A stretch of DNA of 64,000 nucleotides from contig JAQNBH010000013.1 of the NCBI GenBank assembly GCA_028752905.1, positions 22,131,477-22,195,476 of the forward strand, read 5' to 3'. Source of the DNA: Cladorhizidae sp. MBARI D1340-BT2. Taxonomy: Eukaryota; Porifera; Demospongiae; Poecilosclerida; Cladorhizidae. The translations under genes were made by a program, and so were the position numbers. Positions 1 through 9,372 of this stretch are shown here, in pieces. The notes under the pieces were generated by a model. It was not told the origin of the DNA and searched no databases. It saw nothing but the letters and a program-made list of their open reading frames with translations. Every line of letters starts with the position of its first letter. The first letter of the stretch is position 1.

Positions 1-250
1 AGTGTGCAGAATATATGGATGTTTGGTATCAGGAGAGAGCACTTAGAGAGTCCTATCTTAATAGCTATACATCAAGTCTATTCAGTGAAGTGTGGATAAT
101 CTACGAAGCTAACATGTTTAGCATCAAGTAAGAGTACAATTCATAACTGCCCTAATTAACAAGACCAAAGTCCCAGATTTTGTCAACTGATAGAGAAGGC
201 CCTTATCTGCAACATATCAACAGATTATCAATAAATGTAGTGGTTTTTCA

Positions 251-287
251 CTGGCAGGCCACCGCTTTGGCAACTGGAAAAAGCCAG
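251..287. other. GC-richer double hairpin patch in the insert
   Basis: CTGGC (251-255) pairs with GCCAG (283-287) and encloses GCCA (258-261) / TGGC (268-271). This patch is the least AT-rich part of the repeat. It is nearly constant between copies except for AAAAGCC / AAAACGCC / AAAACACC changes next to the distal arm. Confidence 0.4.
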
Positions 288-370
288 GAAATATCGCAAA
301 CCTTACCACTTCAAATCGCCATAACTTGCTAATACTTAGAGTACTAAAAAATTTGGCACGTATAAAAGAC

Positions 371-410
371 AGATAATTAGAAGGGCTATCCGGTGATATA
401 AAAATTATCT
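371..410. other. Central hairpin-capable inverted repeat of the insert
   Basis: AGATAATT (371-378) is the exact reverse complement of AATTATCT (403-410), with a 24-nt loop. It lies inside a second inverted pair, CATAACTT (320-327) / AAGTTATG (431-438), which lies inside the terminal repeats. The AGATAATT/AATTATCT stem looks unchanged in all copies I read. Confidence 0.55.
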
Positions 411-461
411 TTTTTGGATAAAGTTTAGAAAAGTTATGAGCTTTACGGCAAAAAAACAAGA

Positions 462-476
462 TTTTTGGGGGGAAAA
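462..476 (+). other. 15-bp T/G/A homopolymer tract of the insert
   Basis: Here the tract reads T5-G6-A4. Elsewhere it reads T6-G5-A4 (1029-1043), T5-G7-A3 (2125-2139) or T6-G6-A3 (11549-11563). The total stays 15 in each form, so variants differ by base changes at run borders rather than by run length. Confidence 0.8.
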
Positions 477-715
477 TGAGAAACATATAGACCAAATTAG
501 GGCAAATATCAAGATAGAGAACACATAATGAAACCTATCATTCGAATCATATCAAGTCCATTACAGTGAAGTGTGCAGAATATATGGATGTTTGTATCAA
601 GAGAGAGCACTTAGAGAGTCCTATCTTAATAGCTTTACATCAAGTCTATTCAGTGAAGTGTGGATAATCTACGAAGCTAACATGTTTAGCATCAAGTAAG
701 AGTACAATTCATAAC

Positions 716-1071
716 TGCCCTAATTAACAAGACCATGTCCCAGATTTTGTCAACTGATAGAGAAGGCCCTTATCTGCAACATGTCAACAGATTATCAATA
801 AATGTAGTGGTTTTTCACTGGCAGGCCACCGCTTTGGCAACTGGAAAACGCCAGGAAATATCGCAAACCTTACCACTTCAAATCACCATAACTTGCTAAT
901 ACTTAGAGTACTCAAACTTTTGGCACGTACAAAAGACAGATAATTAGAAGGGCTATCCGGTGATATAAAAATTATCTTTTTTGGGTAAAGTGTAGAACAG
1001 TTATGAGCTTTACGGCAAAAAAACAAGATTTTTTGGGGGAAAATGAGAAACATATAGACCAAATTAGGGCA
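716..1071. mobile_element. 356-bp insert with 10-bp terminal inverted repeats, B type
   Basis: Same element and same terminal repeats as the A-type insert, one base shorter because ACCAAAG is ACCATG. Further fixed differences from A are CATGTCAAC, CAAACTTTTGG, GGGTAAAGTGTAGAACAG and usually a T6-G5-A4 tract. Many A-position inserts carry runs of these B states, which indicates exchange between the two. Confidence 0.75.
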
Positions 1072-1074
1072 AAT

Positions 1075-1259
1075 ATCAAGATAGAGAACACATAATGAAA
1101 CCTATCATTCGAATCATATCAAGTCCATTACAGTGAAGTTTGCAGAATATTATGGATGTTTGATATCAACAGAGAGCACAGGGAGAGACCAATCTTAATA
1201 GCTATATATCAAGTTTATTCAGTGAAGTGTGGAGAATCTATGAAGCTAACCTGTCTAGC
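1075..1259 (+). repeat. C monomer, exemplar (185 bp, no insert)
   Basis: This monomer lacks the insert and is clearly two diverged halves, 1075-1164 and 1165-1259. Each half starts with ATCAA, runs through a GA-rich stretch and an ACCWATC-like motif, then has ATATCAAGT 43 bp downstream followed by CAGTGAAGT and an AGAAT word. C is diagnosed by GCAGAATATTATGG, by CACAGGGAGAGACC and by CTAACCTGT near its end. Three subtypes are seen. C1 (GTTTGCAG, TAGCTATATATC) is in blocks 1, 3, 14, 17, 20 and 22. C1b has TAGATATATATC, from 11.6 kb on. C2 has GTGTGCAG, TATATAAAG and CTGTTTAGC, in the blocks starting at 7710, 9373, 17805, 27793, 31686 and 37400. Confidence 0.95.
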
Positions 1260-1433
1260 ATCAAGATAGAGAACACATAGAGAAACCTATCATTCGAGTC
1301 ATATCAAGTCCATTACAGTGAAGTATGCATAATAAATGTTTTTTTTGTATCAACAGAGAGCACAGAGAGAGACCTGTCTTAATAGCTATATATCAATGAA
1401 GTTTGGAGAATCCATGAAGCTAACATATTTAGC
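1260..1433 (+). repeat. D monomer, exemplar (174 bp)
   Basis: D is diagnosed by GCATAATAAAT followed by a T-rich tract, by GACCTGTCTTAATAG and by ATATATCAATGAAGTTTGG. Relative to the other monomers, the second half has lost about 11 bp between ATATATCAA and TGAAGT, which explains its shorter length. The T-tract version depends on the left neighbour: T8 after C1, C1b or the chimera; GGTTTTTGG or AGTTTTTGG directly after an insert; TATTTTTGG, GATTTTTGG or AATTTTTGG after C2. D is always followed by E. Confidence 0.95.
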
Positions 1434-1612
1434 ATCAAGAGAGAGCAGAGAGAAACCTATCTTGTGATTCTATCAAGTCCATTACTGTGAAGTATGCAGA
1501 ATATACGGATGTTTGGTATCAAGAGAGAGAACAGAGAGAGGCCTACCTTTAGAGCTATATATCAAGTCTATTAATTGAAGTGTAGAGAATCTATGAAGCT
1601 AACATGTTTAGC
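1434..1612 (+). repeat. E monomer, exemplar (179 bp)
   Basis: E begins ATCAAGAGAGAGCAGAG and is diagnosed by CTTGTGATTCTATCAAG, CATTACTGTGAAG, AATATACGGATG and AGGCCTACCTTTAGAG. It always precedes A or the A/C chimera. Two ends occur: GAAGCTAACATGTTTAGC then ACAAG, and GAACCTAACATGTTTAGC (or CCTATCATG) then TCAAG. Compared with GCATCAAG at other junctions, both have lost one base, which looks like two separate 1-bp losses at the same junction. The GAACCT form mostly travels with A units that keep the 92-codon frame. Confidence 0.95.
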
Positions 1613-2170
1613 ACAAGATAGAGAACACTGAGAGATACCTATCTTGCAAGTCCATTACAGTGAAGTGTGCAGAATATATGGATGTTTGGTATCAAGAGAG
1701 AGCACTTAGAGAGTCCTATCTTAATAGCTATACATCAACTCTATTCAGTGAAGTGTGGATAATCTACGAAGCTAACATGTTTACCATCAAGTAAGAGTAC
1801 AATTCATAACTGCCCTAATTAACAAGACCAAAGTCCCAGATTTTGTCAACTGATAGAGAAGGCCCTTATCTGCAACATATCAACAGATTATCAATAAATG
1901 TAGTGGTTTTTCACTGGCAGGCCACCGCTTTGGCAACTGGAAAACGCCAGGAAATATCGCAAACCTTACCACTTCAAATCACCATAACTTGCTAATACTT
2001 AGAGTACTCAAAAATTTGGCACGTACAAAAGACAGATAATTAGAAGGGCTATCCGGTGATATAAAAATTATCTTTTTTGGATAAAGTTTAGAAAAGTTAT
2101 GAGCTTTACGGCAAAAAAACAAGATTTTTGGGGGGGAAATGAGAAACATATAGACCAAATTAGGGCAAAT
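1613..2170 (+). repeat. A unit, exemplar: 173-bp monomer core plus insert (558 bp)
   Basis: The core runs 1613-1785. It is followed by a 25-bp partial restart of the next monomer (1786-1810, ATCAAGTAAGAG...CATAAC), the insert at 1811-2167 and AAT, after which the next monomer starts at ATCAAG. A is diagnosed by ACACTGAGAGATAC, CCTATCTTGCAAG (about 14 bp shorter than the CCTATCATTCGAATCATATCAAG region of B) and ACCAAAGTCCC in the insert. Subfamilies: A1 has CAGGAGAG, AAGTCTATT and TCGCC in the insert; A2 has AACTCTATT and TTTACCATC, often with a 1-bp deletion CAATAAAGTAG; A3 has the A marker ACCAAAG but a B-like remainder such as CATGTCAAC. Confidence 0.95.
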
Positions 2171-2737
2171 ATCAAGATAGAGAACACATAATGAAACCTA
2201 TCATTCGAATCATATCAAGTCCATTACAGTGAAGTGTGCAGAATATATGGATGTTTGTATCAAGAGAGAGCACTTAGAGAGTCCTATGTTAATAGCTTTA
2301 CATCAAGTCTATTCAGTGAAGTGTGGATAATCTACGAAGCTAACATGTTTAGCATCAAGTAAGAGTACAATTCATAACTGCCCTAATTAACAAGACCATG
2401 TCCCAGATTTTGTCAACTGATAGAGAAGGCCCTTATCTGCAACATGTCAACAGATTATCAATAAATGTAGTGGTTTTTCACTGGCAGGCCACCGCTTTGG
2501 CAACTGGAAAACGCCAGGAAATATCGCAAACCTTACCACTTCAAATCACTATAACTTGCTAATACTTAGAGTACTCAAACTTTTGGAACATACAAAAGAC
2601 AGATAATTAGAAGGGCTATCCGGTGATATAAAAATTATCTTTTTTGGGTAAAGTGTAGAACAGTTATGAGCTTTACGGCAAAAAAATAAGATTTTTTGGG
2701 GGAAAATGAGAAACATATAGACCAAATTAGGGCAAAT
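2171..2737 (+). repeat. B unit, exemplar: 183-bp monomer core plus insert (567 bp)
   Basis: The core is followed by the same 25-bp partial monomer restart as in A and then a 356-bp insert at 2379-2734. B is diagnosed by TGTTTGTATCAAG (one G fewer than A), TAGCTTTACATC and ACCATGTCCC, CATGTCAAC, CAAACTTTTGG and GTAAAGTGTAGAACAG in the insert. The insert sits at exactly the same monomer position as in A, so A and B most likely arose by duplication of one insert-bearing monomer rather than by two insertions. Confidence 0.95.
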
Positions 2738-3090
2738 ATCAAGATAGAGAACACATAATGAAACCTATCATTCGAATCATATCAAGTCCATTACAGTGAA
2801 GTATGCATAATAAATAGGTTTTTGGTATCAACAGAGAGCACAGAGAGAGACCTGTCTTAATAGCTATATATCAATGAAGTTTGGAGAATCCATGAAGCTA
2901 ACATATTTAGCATCAAGAGAGAGCAGAGAGAAACCTATCTTGTGATTCTATCAAGTCCATTACTGTGAAGTATGCAGAATATACGGATGTTTGGTATCAA
3001 GAGAGAGAACAGAGAGAGGCCTACCTTTAGAGCTATATATCAAGTCTATTAATTGAAGTGTAGAGAATCTATGAACCTAACATGTTTAGC

Positions 3091-4753
3091 TCAAGATAGA
3101 GAACACTGAGAGATACCTATCTTGCAAGTCCATTACAGTGAAGTGTGCAGAATATATGGATGTTTGGTATCAGGAGAGAGCACTTAGAGAGTCCTATCTT
3201 AATAGCTATACATCAAGTCTATTCAGTGAAGTGTGGATAATCTACGAAGCTAACATGTTTAGCATCAAGTAAGAGTACAATTCATAACTGCCCTAATTAA
3301 CAAGACCAAAGTCCCAGATTTTGTCAACTGATAGAGAAGGCCCTTATCTGCAACATATCAACAGATTATCAATAAATGTAGTGGTTTTTCACTGGCAGGC
3401 CACCGCTTTGGCAACTGGAAAAAGCCAGGAAATATCGCAAACCTTACCACTTCAAATCGCCATAACTTGCTAATACTTAGAGTACTAAAAAATTTGGCAC
3501 GTATAAAAGACAGATAATTAGAAGGGCTATCCGGTGATATAAAAATTATCTTTTTTGGATAAAGTTTAGAAAAGTTATGAGCTTTACGGCAAAAAAACAA
3601 GATTTTTGGGGGGAAAATGAGAAACATATAGACCAAATTAGGGCAAATATCAAGATAGAGAACACATAATGAAACCTATCATTCGAATCATATCAAGTCC
3701 ATTACAGTGAAGTGTGCAGAATATATGGATGTTTGTATCAAGAGAGAGCACTTAGAGAGTCCTATCTTAATAGCTTTACATCAAGTCTATTCAGTGAAGT
3801 GTGGATAATCTACGAAGCTAACATGTTTAGCATCAAGTAAGAGTACAATTCATAACTGCCCTAATTAACAAGACCATGTCCCAGATTTTGTCAACTGATA
3901 GAGAAGGCCCTTATCTGCAACATGTCAACAGATTATCAATAAATGTAGTGGTTTTTCACTGGCAGGCCACCGCTTTGGCAACTGGAAAACGCCAGGAAAT
4001 ATCGCAAACCTTACCACTTCAAATCACCATAACTTGCTAATACTTAGAGTACTCAAACTTTTGGCACGTACAAAAGACAGATAATTAGAAGGGCTATCCG
4101 GTGATATAAAAATTATCTTTTTTGGGTAAAGTGTAGAACAGTTATGAGCTTTACGGCAAAAAAACAAGATTTTTTGGGGGAAAATGAGAAACATATAGAC
4201 CAAATTAGGGCAAATATCAAGATAGAGAACACATAATGAAACCTATCATTCGAATCATATCAAGTCCATTACAGTGAAGTTTGCAGAATATTATGGATGT
4301 TTGATATCAACAGAGAGCACAGGGAGAGACCAATCTTAATAGCTATATATCAAGTTTATTCAGTGAAGTGTGGAGAATCTATGAAGCTAACCTGTCTAGC
4401 ATCAAGATAGAGAACACATAGAGAAACCTATCATTCGAGTCATATCAAGTCCATTACAGTGAAGTATGCATAATAAATGTTTTTTTTGTATCAACAGAGA
4501 GCACAGAGAGAGACCTGTCTTAATAGCTATATATCAATGAAGTTTGGAGAATCCATGAAGCTAACATATTTAGCATCAAGAGAGAGCAGAGAGAAACCTA
4601 TCTTGTGATTCTATCAAGTCCATTACTGTGAAGTATGCAGAATATACGGATGTTTGGTATCAAGAGAGAGAACAGAGAGAGGCCTACCTTTAGAGCTATA
4701 TATCAAGTCTATTAATTGAAGTGTAGAGAATCTATGAAGCTAACATGTTTAGC
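3091..4753 (+). repeat. Block 3: ABCDE (1663 bp)
   Basis: Inserts at 3289-3645 (A1, open frame) and 3857-4212 (B). Second copy of block 1 at an offset of 3141. Confidence 0.95.
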
Positions 4754-6231
4754 ACAAGATAGAGAACACTGAGAGATACCTATCTTGCAAGTCCATTACA
4801 GTGAAGTGTGCAGAATATATGGATGTTTGGTATCAAGAGAGAGCACTCAGAGAGTCCTATCTTAATAGCTATACATCAACTCTATTCAGTGAAGTGTGGA
4901 TAATCTACGAAGCTAACATGTTTACCATCAAGTAAGAGTACAATTCATAACTGCCCTAATTAACAAGACCAAAGTCCCAGATTTTGTCAACTGATAGAGA
5001 AGGCCCTTATCTGCAACATATCAACAGATTATCAATAAATGTAGTGGTTTTTCACTGGCAGGCCACCGCTTTGGCAACTGGAAAACGCCAGGAAATATCG
5101 CAAACCTTACCACTTCAAATCACCATAACTTGCTAATACTTAGAGTACTCAAAAATTTGGCACGTACAAAAGACAGATAATTAGAAGGGCTATCCGGTGA
5201 TATAAAAATTATCTTTTTTGGATAAAGTTTAGAAAAGTTATGAGCTTTACGGCAAAAAAACAAGATTTTTGGGGGGGAAATGAGAAACATATAGACCAAA
5301 TTAGGGCAAATATCAAGATAGAGAACACATAATGAAACCTATCATTCGAATCATATCAAGTCCATTACAGTGAAGTGTGCAGAATATATGGATGTTTGTA
5401 TCAAGAGAGAGCACTTAGAGAGTCCTATGTTAATAGCTTTACATCAAGTCTATTCAGTGAAGTGTGGATAATCTACGAAGCTAACATGTTTAGCATCAAG
5501 TAAGAGTACAATTCATAACTGCCCTAATTAACAAGACCATGTCCCAGATTTTGTCAACTGATAGAGAAGGCCCTTATCTGCAACATGTCAACAGATTATC
5601 AATAAATGTAGTGGTTTTTCACTGGCAGGCCACCGCTTTGGCAACTGGAAAACGCCAGGAAATATCGCAAACCTTACCACTTCAAATCACTATAACTTGC
5701 TAATACTTAGAGTACTCAAACTTTTGGAACATACAAAAGACAGATAATTAGAAGGGCTATCCGGTGATATAAAAATTATCTTTTTTGGGTAAAGTGTAGA
5801 ACAGTTATGAGCTTTACGGCAAAAAAATAAGATTTTTTGGGGGAAAATGAGAAACATATAGACCAAATTAGGGCAAATATCAAGATAGAGAACACATAAT
5901 GAAACCTATCATTCGAATCATATCAAGTCCATTACAGTGAAGTATGCATAATAAATAGGTTTTTGGTATCAACAGAGAGCACAGAGAGAGACCTGTCTTA
6001 ATAGCTATATATCAATGAAGTTTGGAGAATCCATGAAGCTAACATATTTAGCATCAAGAGAGAGCAGAGAGAAACCTATCTTGTGATTCTATCAAGTCCA
6101 TTACTGTGAAGTATGCAGAATATACGGATGTTTGGTATCAAGAGAGAGAACAGAGAGAGGCCTACCTTTAGAGCTATATATCAAGTCTATTAATTGAAGT
6201 GTAGAGAATCTATGAAGCTAACATGTTTAGC
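4754..6231 (+). repeat. Block 4: ABDE (1478 bp)
   Basis: Inserts at 4952-5308 (A2) and 5520-5875 (B). Second copy of block 2; the one difference I noticed before the E end is CACTCAG here against CACTTAG (C4848 versus T1707). Confidence 0.95.
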
Positions 6232-7709
6232 ACAAGATAGAGAACACTGAGAGATACCTATCTTGCAAGTCCATTACAGTGAAGTGTGCAGAATATATGG
6301 ATGTTTGGTATCAAGAGAGAGCACTTAGAGAGTCCTATCTTAATAGCTATACATCAAGTCTATTCAGTGAAGTGTGGATAATCTACGAAGCTAACATGTT
6401 TAGCATCAAGTAAGAGTACAATTCATAACTGCCCTAATTAACAAGACCAAAGTCCCAGATTTTGTCAACTGATAGAGAAGGCCCTTATCTGCAACATGTC
6501 AACAGATTATCAATAAATGTAGTGGTTTTTCACTGGCAGGCCACCGCTTTGGCAACTGGAAAACGCCAGGAAATATCGCAAACCTTACCACTTCAAATCA
6601 CCATAACTTGCTAATACTTAGAGTACTCAAACTTTTTGCACGTACAAAAGACAGATAATTAGAAGGGCTATCCGGTGATATAAAAATTATCTTTTTTGGG
6701 TAAAGTGTAGAACAGTTATGAGCTTTACGGCAAAAAAACAAGATTTTTGGGGGGAAAATGAGAAACATATAGACCAAATTAGGGCAAATATCAAGATAGA
6801 GAACACATAATGAAACCTATCATTCGAATCATATCAAGTCCATTACAGTGAAGTGTGCAGAATATATGGATGTTTGTATCAAGAGAGAGCACTTAGAGAG
6901 TCCTATCTTAATAGCTTTACATCAAGTCTATTCAGTGAAGTGTGGATAATCTACGAAGCTAACATGTTTAGCATCAAGTAAGAGTACAATTCATAACTGC
7001 CCTAATTAACAAGACCATATCCCAGATTTTGTCAACTGATAGAGAAGGCCCTTATCTGCAACATGTCAACAGATTATCAATAAATGTAGTGGTTTTTCAC
7101 TGGCAGGCCACCGCTTTGGCAACTGGAAAACGCCAGGAAATATCGCAAACCTTACCACTTCAAATCACTATAACTTGCTAATACTTAGAGTACTCAAACT
7201 TTTGGAACGTACAAAAGACAGATAATTAGAAGGGCTATCCGGTGATATAAAAATTATCTTTTTTGGGTAAAGTGTAGAACAGTTATGAGCTTTACGGCAA
7301 AAAAATAAGATTTTTTGGGGGAAAATGAGAAACATATAGGCCAAATTAGGGCAAATATCAAGATAGAGAACACATAATGAAACCTATCATTCGAATCATA
7401 TCAAGTCCATTACAGTGAAGTATGCATAATAAATGGGTTTTTGGTATCAACAGAGAGCACAGAGAGAGACCTGTCTTAATAGCTATATATCAATGAAGTT
7501 TGGAGAATCCATGAAGCTAACATATTTAGCATCAAGAGAGAGCAGAGAGAAACCTATCTTGTGATTCTATCAAGTCCATTACTGTGAAGTATGCAGAATA
7601 TACGGATGTTTGGTATCAAGAGAGAGAACAGAGAGAGGCCTACCTTTAGAGCTATATATCAAGTCTATTAATTGAAGTGTAGAGAATCTATGAAGCTAAC
7701 ATGTTTAGC
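6232..7709 (+). repeat. Block 5: ABDE with hybrid A3 insert
   Basis: Inserts at 6430-6786 and 6998-7353. The A insert keeps ACCAAAG but is B-like after that (CATGTCAAC, GTGTAGAACAG) with the private ACTTTTTGCACG. The B insert has private changes ACCATATCCC and CATATAGGCC. Confidence 0.94.
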
Positions 7710-9372
7710 ACAAGATAGAGAACACTGAGAGATACCTATCTTGCAAGTCCATTACAGTGAAGTGTGCAGAATATATGGATGTTTGGTATCAAGAGAGAGC
7801 ACTTAGAGAGTCCTATCTTAATAGCTATACATCAAGTCTATTCAGTGAAGTGTGGATAATCTACGAAGCTAACATGTTTAGCATCAAGTAAGAGTACAAT
7901 TCATAACTGCCCTAATTAACAAGACCAAAGTCCCAGATTTTGTCAACTGATAGAGAAGGCCCTTATCTGCAACATGTCAACAGATTATCAATAAATGTAG
8001 TGGTTTTTCACTGGCAGGCCACCGCTTTGGCAACTGGAAAACGCCAGGAAATATCGCAAACCTTACCACTTCAAATCACCATAACTTGCTAATACTTAGA
8101 GTACTCAAACTTTTTGCACGTACAAAAGACAGATAATTAGAAGGGCTATCCGGTGATATAAAAATTATCTTTTTTGGGTAAAGTGTAGAACAGTTATGAG
8201 CTTTACGGCAAAAAAACAAGATTTTTGGGGGGAAAATGAGAAACATATAGACCAAATTAGGGCAAATATCAAGATAGAGAACACATAATGAAACCTATCA
8301 TTCGAATCATATCAAGTCCATTACAGTGAAGTGTGCAGAATATATGGATGTTTGTATCAAGAGAGAGCACTTAGAGAGTCCTATCTTAATAGCTTTACAT
8401 CAAGTCTATTCAGTGAAGTGTGGATAATCTACGAAGCTAACATGTTTAGCATCAAGTAAGAGTACAATTCATAACTGCCCTAATTAACAAGACCATGTCC
8501 CAGATTTTGTCAACTGATAGAGAAGGCCCTTATCTGCAACATGTCAACAGATTATCAATAAATGTAGTGGTTTTTCACTGGCAGGCCACCGCTTTGGCAA
8601 CTGGAAAACGCCAGGAAATATCGCAAACCTTACCACTTCAAATCACCATAACTTGCTAATACTTAGAGTACTCAAACTTTTGGCACGTACAAAAGACAGA
8701 TAATTAGAAGGGTTATCCGGTGATATAAAAATTATCTTTTTTGGGTAAAGTGTAGAACAGTTATGAGCTTTACGGCAAAAAAATAAGATTTTTTGGGGGA
8801 AAATGAGAAACATATAGACCAAATTAGGGCAAATATCAAGATAGAGAACACATAATGAAACCTATCATTCGAATCATATCAAGTCCATTACAGTGAAGTG
8901 TGCAGAATATTATGGATGTTTGATATCAACAGAGAGCACAGGGAGAGACCAATCTTAATAGCTATATATAAAGTTTATTCAGTGAAGTGTGGAGAATCTA
9001 TGAAGCTAACCTGTTTAGCATCAAGATAGAGAACACATAGAGAAACCTATCATTCGAGTCATATCAAGTCCATTACAGTGAAGTGTGCATAATAAATGTA
9101 TTTTTGGTATCAACAGAGAGCACAGAGAGAGACCTGTCTTAATAGCTATATATCAATGAAGTTTGGAGAATCCATGAAGCTAACATATTTAGCATCAAGA
9201 GAGAGCAGAGAGAAACCTATCTTGTGATTCTATCAAGTCCATTACTGTGAAGTATGCAGAATATACGGATGTTTGGTATCAAGAGAGAGAACAGAGAGAG
9301 GCCTACCTTTAGAGCTATATATCAAGTCTATTAATTGAAGTGTAGAGAATCTATGAACCTAACATGTTTAGC
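7710..9372 (+). repeat. Block 6: ABCDE with C2
   Basis: Inserts at 7908-8264 (A3, TTTTTGCACG) and 8476-8831 (B with GGGTTATCC and AAATAAG). C2 and D with ATGTATTTTTGG follow, and E ends GAACCT. The same combination recurs at 37400-39062. Confidence 0.95.

Larger units (their letters stand above)
217..495 (-). other. Recurrent 92-codon open frame, probably not a gene
   Basis: The frame starts at TTG (first ATG is codon 4, leaving 89 codons) and covers most of the insert. It is open in 12 A inserts: here and at 3358-3636, 9640-9918, 10736-11014, 18072-18350, 20302-20580, 23442-23720, 24920-25198, 28060-28338, 30290-30568, 33048-33326 and 39330-39608. In the other A copies and in all B copies, TCGCC on the plus strand is TCACC or TCACT, which turns CGA into TGA on the minus strand. 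The product is hydrophobic and basic with no motif I recognise. Differences between copies are amino-acid changing (P/Q, C/G, S/N, F/L, F/V). I see no promoter or partner gene. I judge it a chance frame. Confidence 0.75.
148..504. mobile_element. 357-bp insert with 10-bp terminal inverted repeats, A type (first of 75 copies)
   Basis: The sequence begins TGCCCTAATT (148-157) and ends AATTAGGGCA (495-504), a perfect inverted repeat. It interrupts a satellite monomer whose uninterrupted form is seen in C, D and E. The inside is AT-rich, apart from a GC-richer patch at 250-290, and has no similarity that I can see to the monomers. Length, terminal repeats and lack of coding capacity fit a non-autonomous DNA-transposon-like (MITE) relic, but no transposase is present and the superfamily is unknown. 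No clean short target duplication is visible; instead ~23-25 bp of monomer start is repeated on both sides. Alternatively, it is a second satellite unit captured in the array. Coordinates of all other copies are in the block entries. Confidence 0.7.
1..1612 (+). repeat. Block 1: ABCDE, left-truncated by window
   Basis: The A unit lacks its first 51 bases. Inserts lie at 148-504 (A1, open minus-strand frame, AAAAAGCC) and 716-1071 (B). The C is type C1 and the D has the T8 tract. It matches block 3 base for base as far as I compared. Confidence 0.95.
1613..3090 (+). repeat. Block 2: ABDE (1478 bp)
   Basis: Inserts at 1811-2167 (A2, T5-G7-A3) and 2379-2734 (B, with GGAACATAC and CCTATGTTAATAG). 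There is no C. The D has the private form AAATAGGTTTTTGG, shared only with block 4. The E ends in the GAACCT form, unlike block 4, which marks the right limit of the 3141-bp duplication. Confidence 0.95.

Noticed and set aside
217..495. A real small protein gene on the minus strand repeated 12 times
   Set aside because: TTG start, stop codon in most A copies and in all B copies, amino-acid-changing variation among open copies, no expression signals seen. Kept only as an open frame.
148..504. Helitron, or LINE/SINE identity for the insert
   Set aside because: No TC start or CTRR end with a hairpin as in Helitrons. No poly-A tail or RNA polymerase III boxes that I could recognise, and terminal inverted repeats are not expected for SINEs or LINEs.
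1298..1314. CENP-B box in the CATTCGAGTCATATCAAG region
   Set aside because: It has TTCG and the spaced A, but lacks the CGGG half of the known mammalian motif.
1325..1346. Polyadenylation signals (AATAAA in D and in the insert) and TATA-like GCTATATATC
   Set aside because: Expected by chance in AT-rich repeats, present in every copy and not linked to any coding region.
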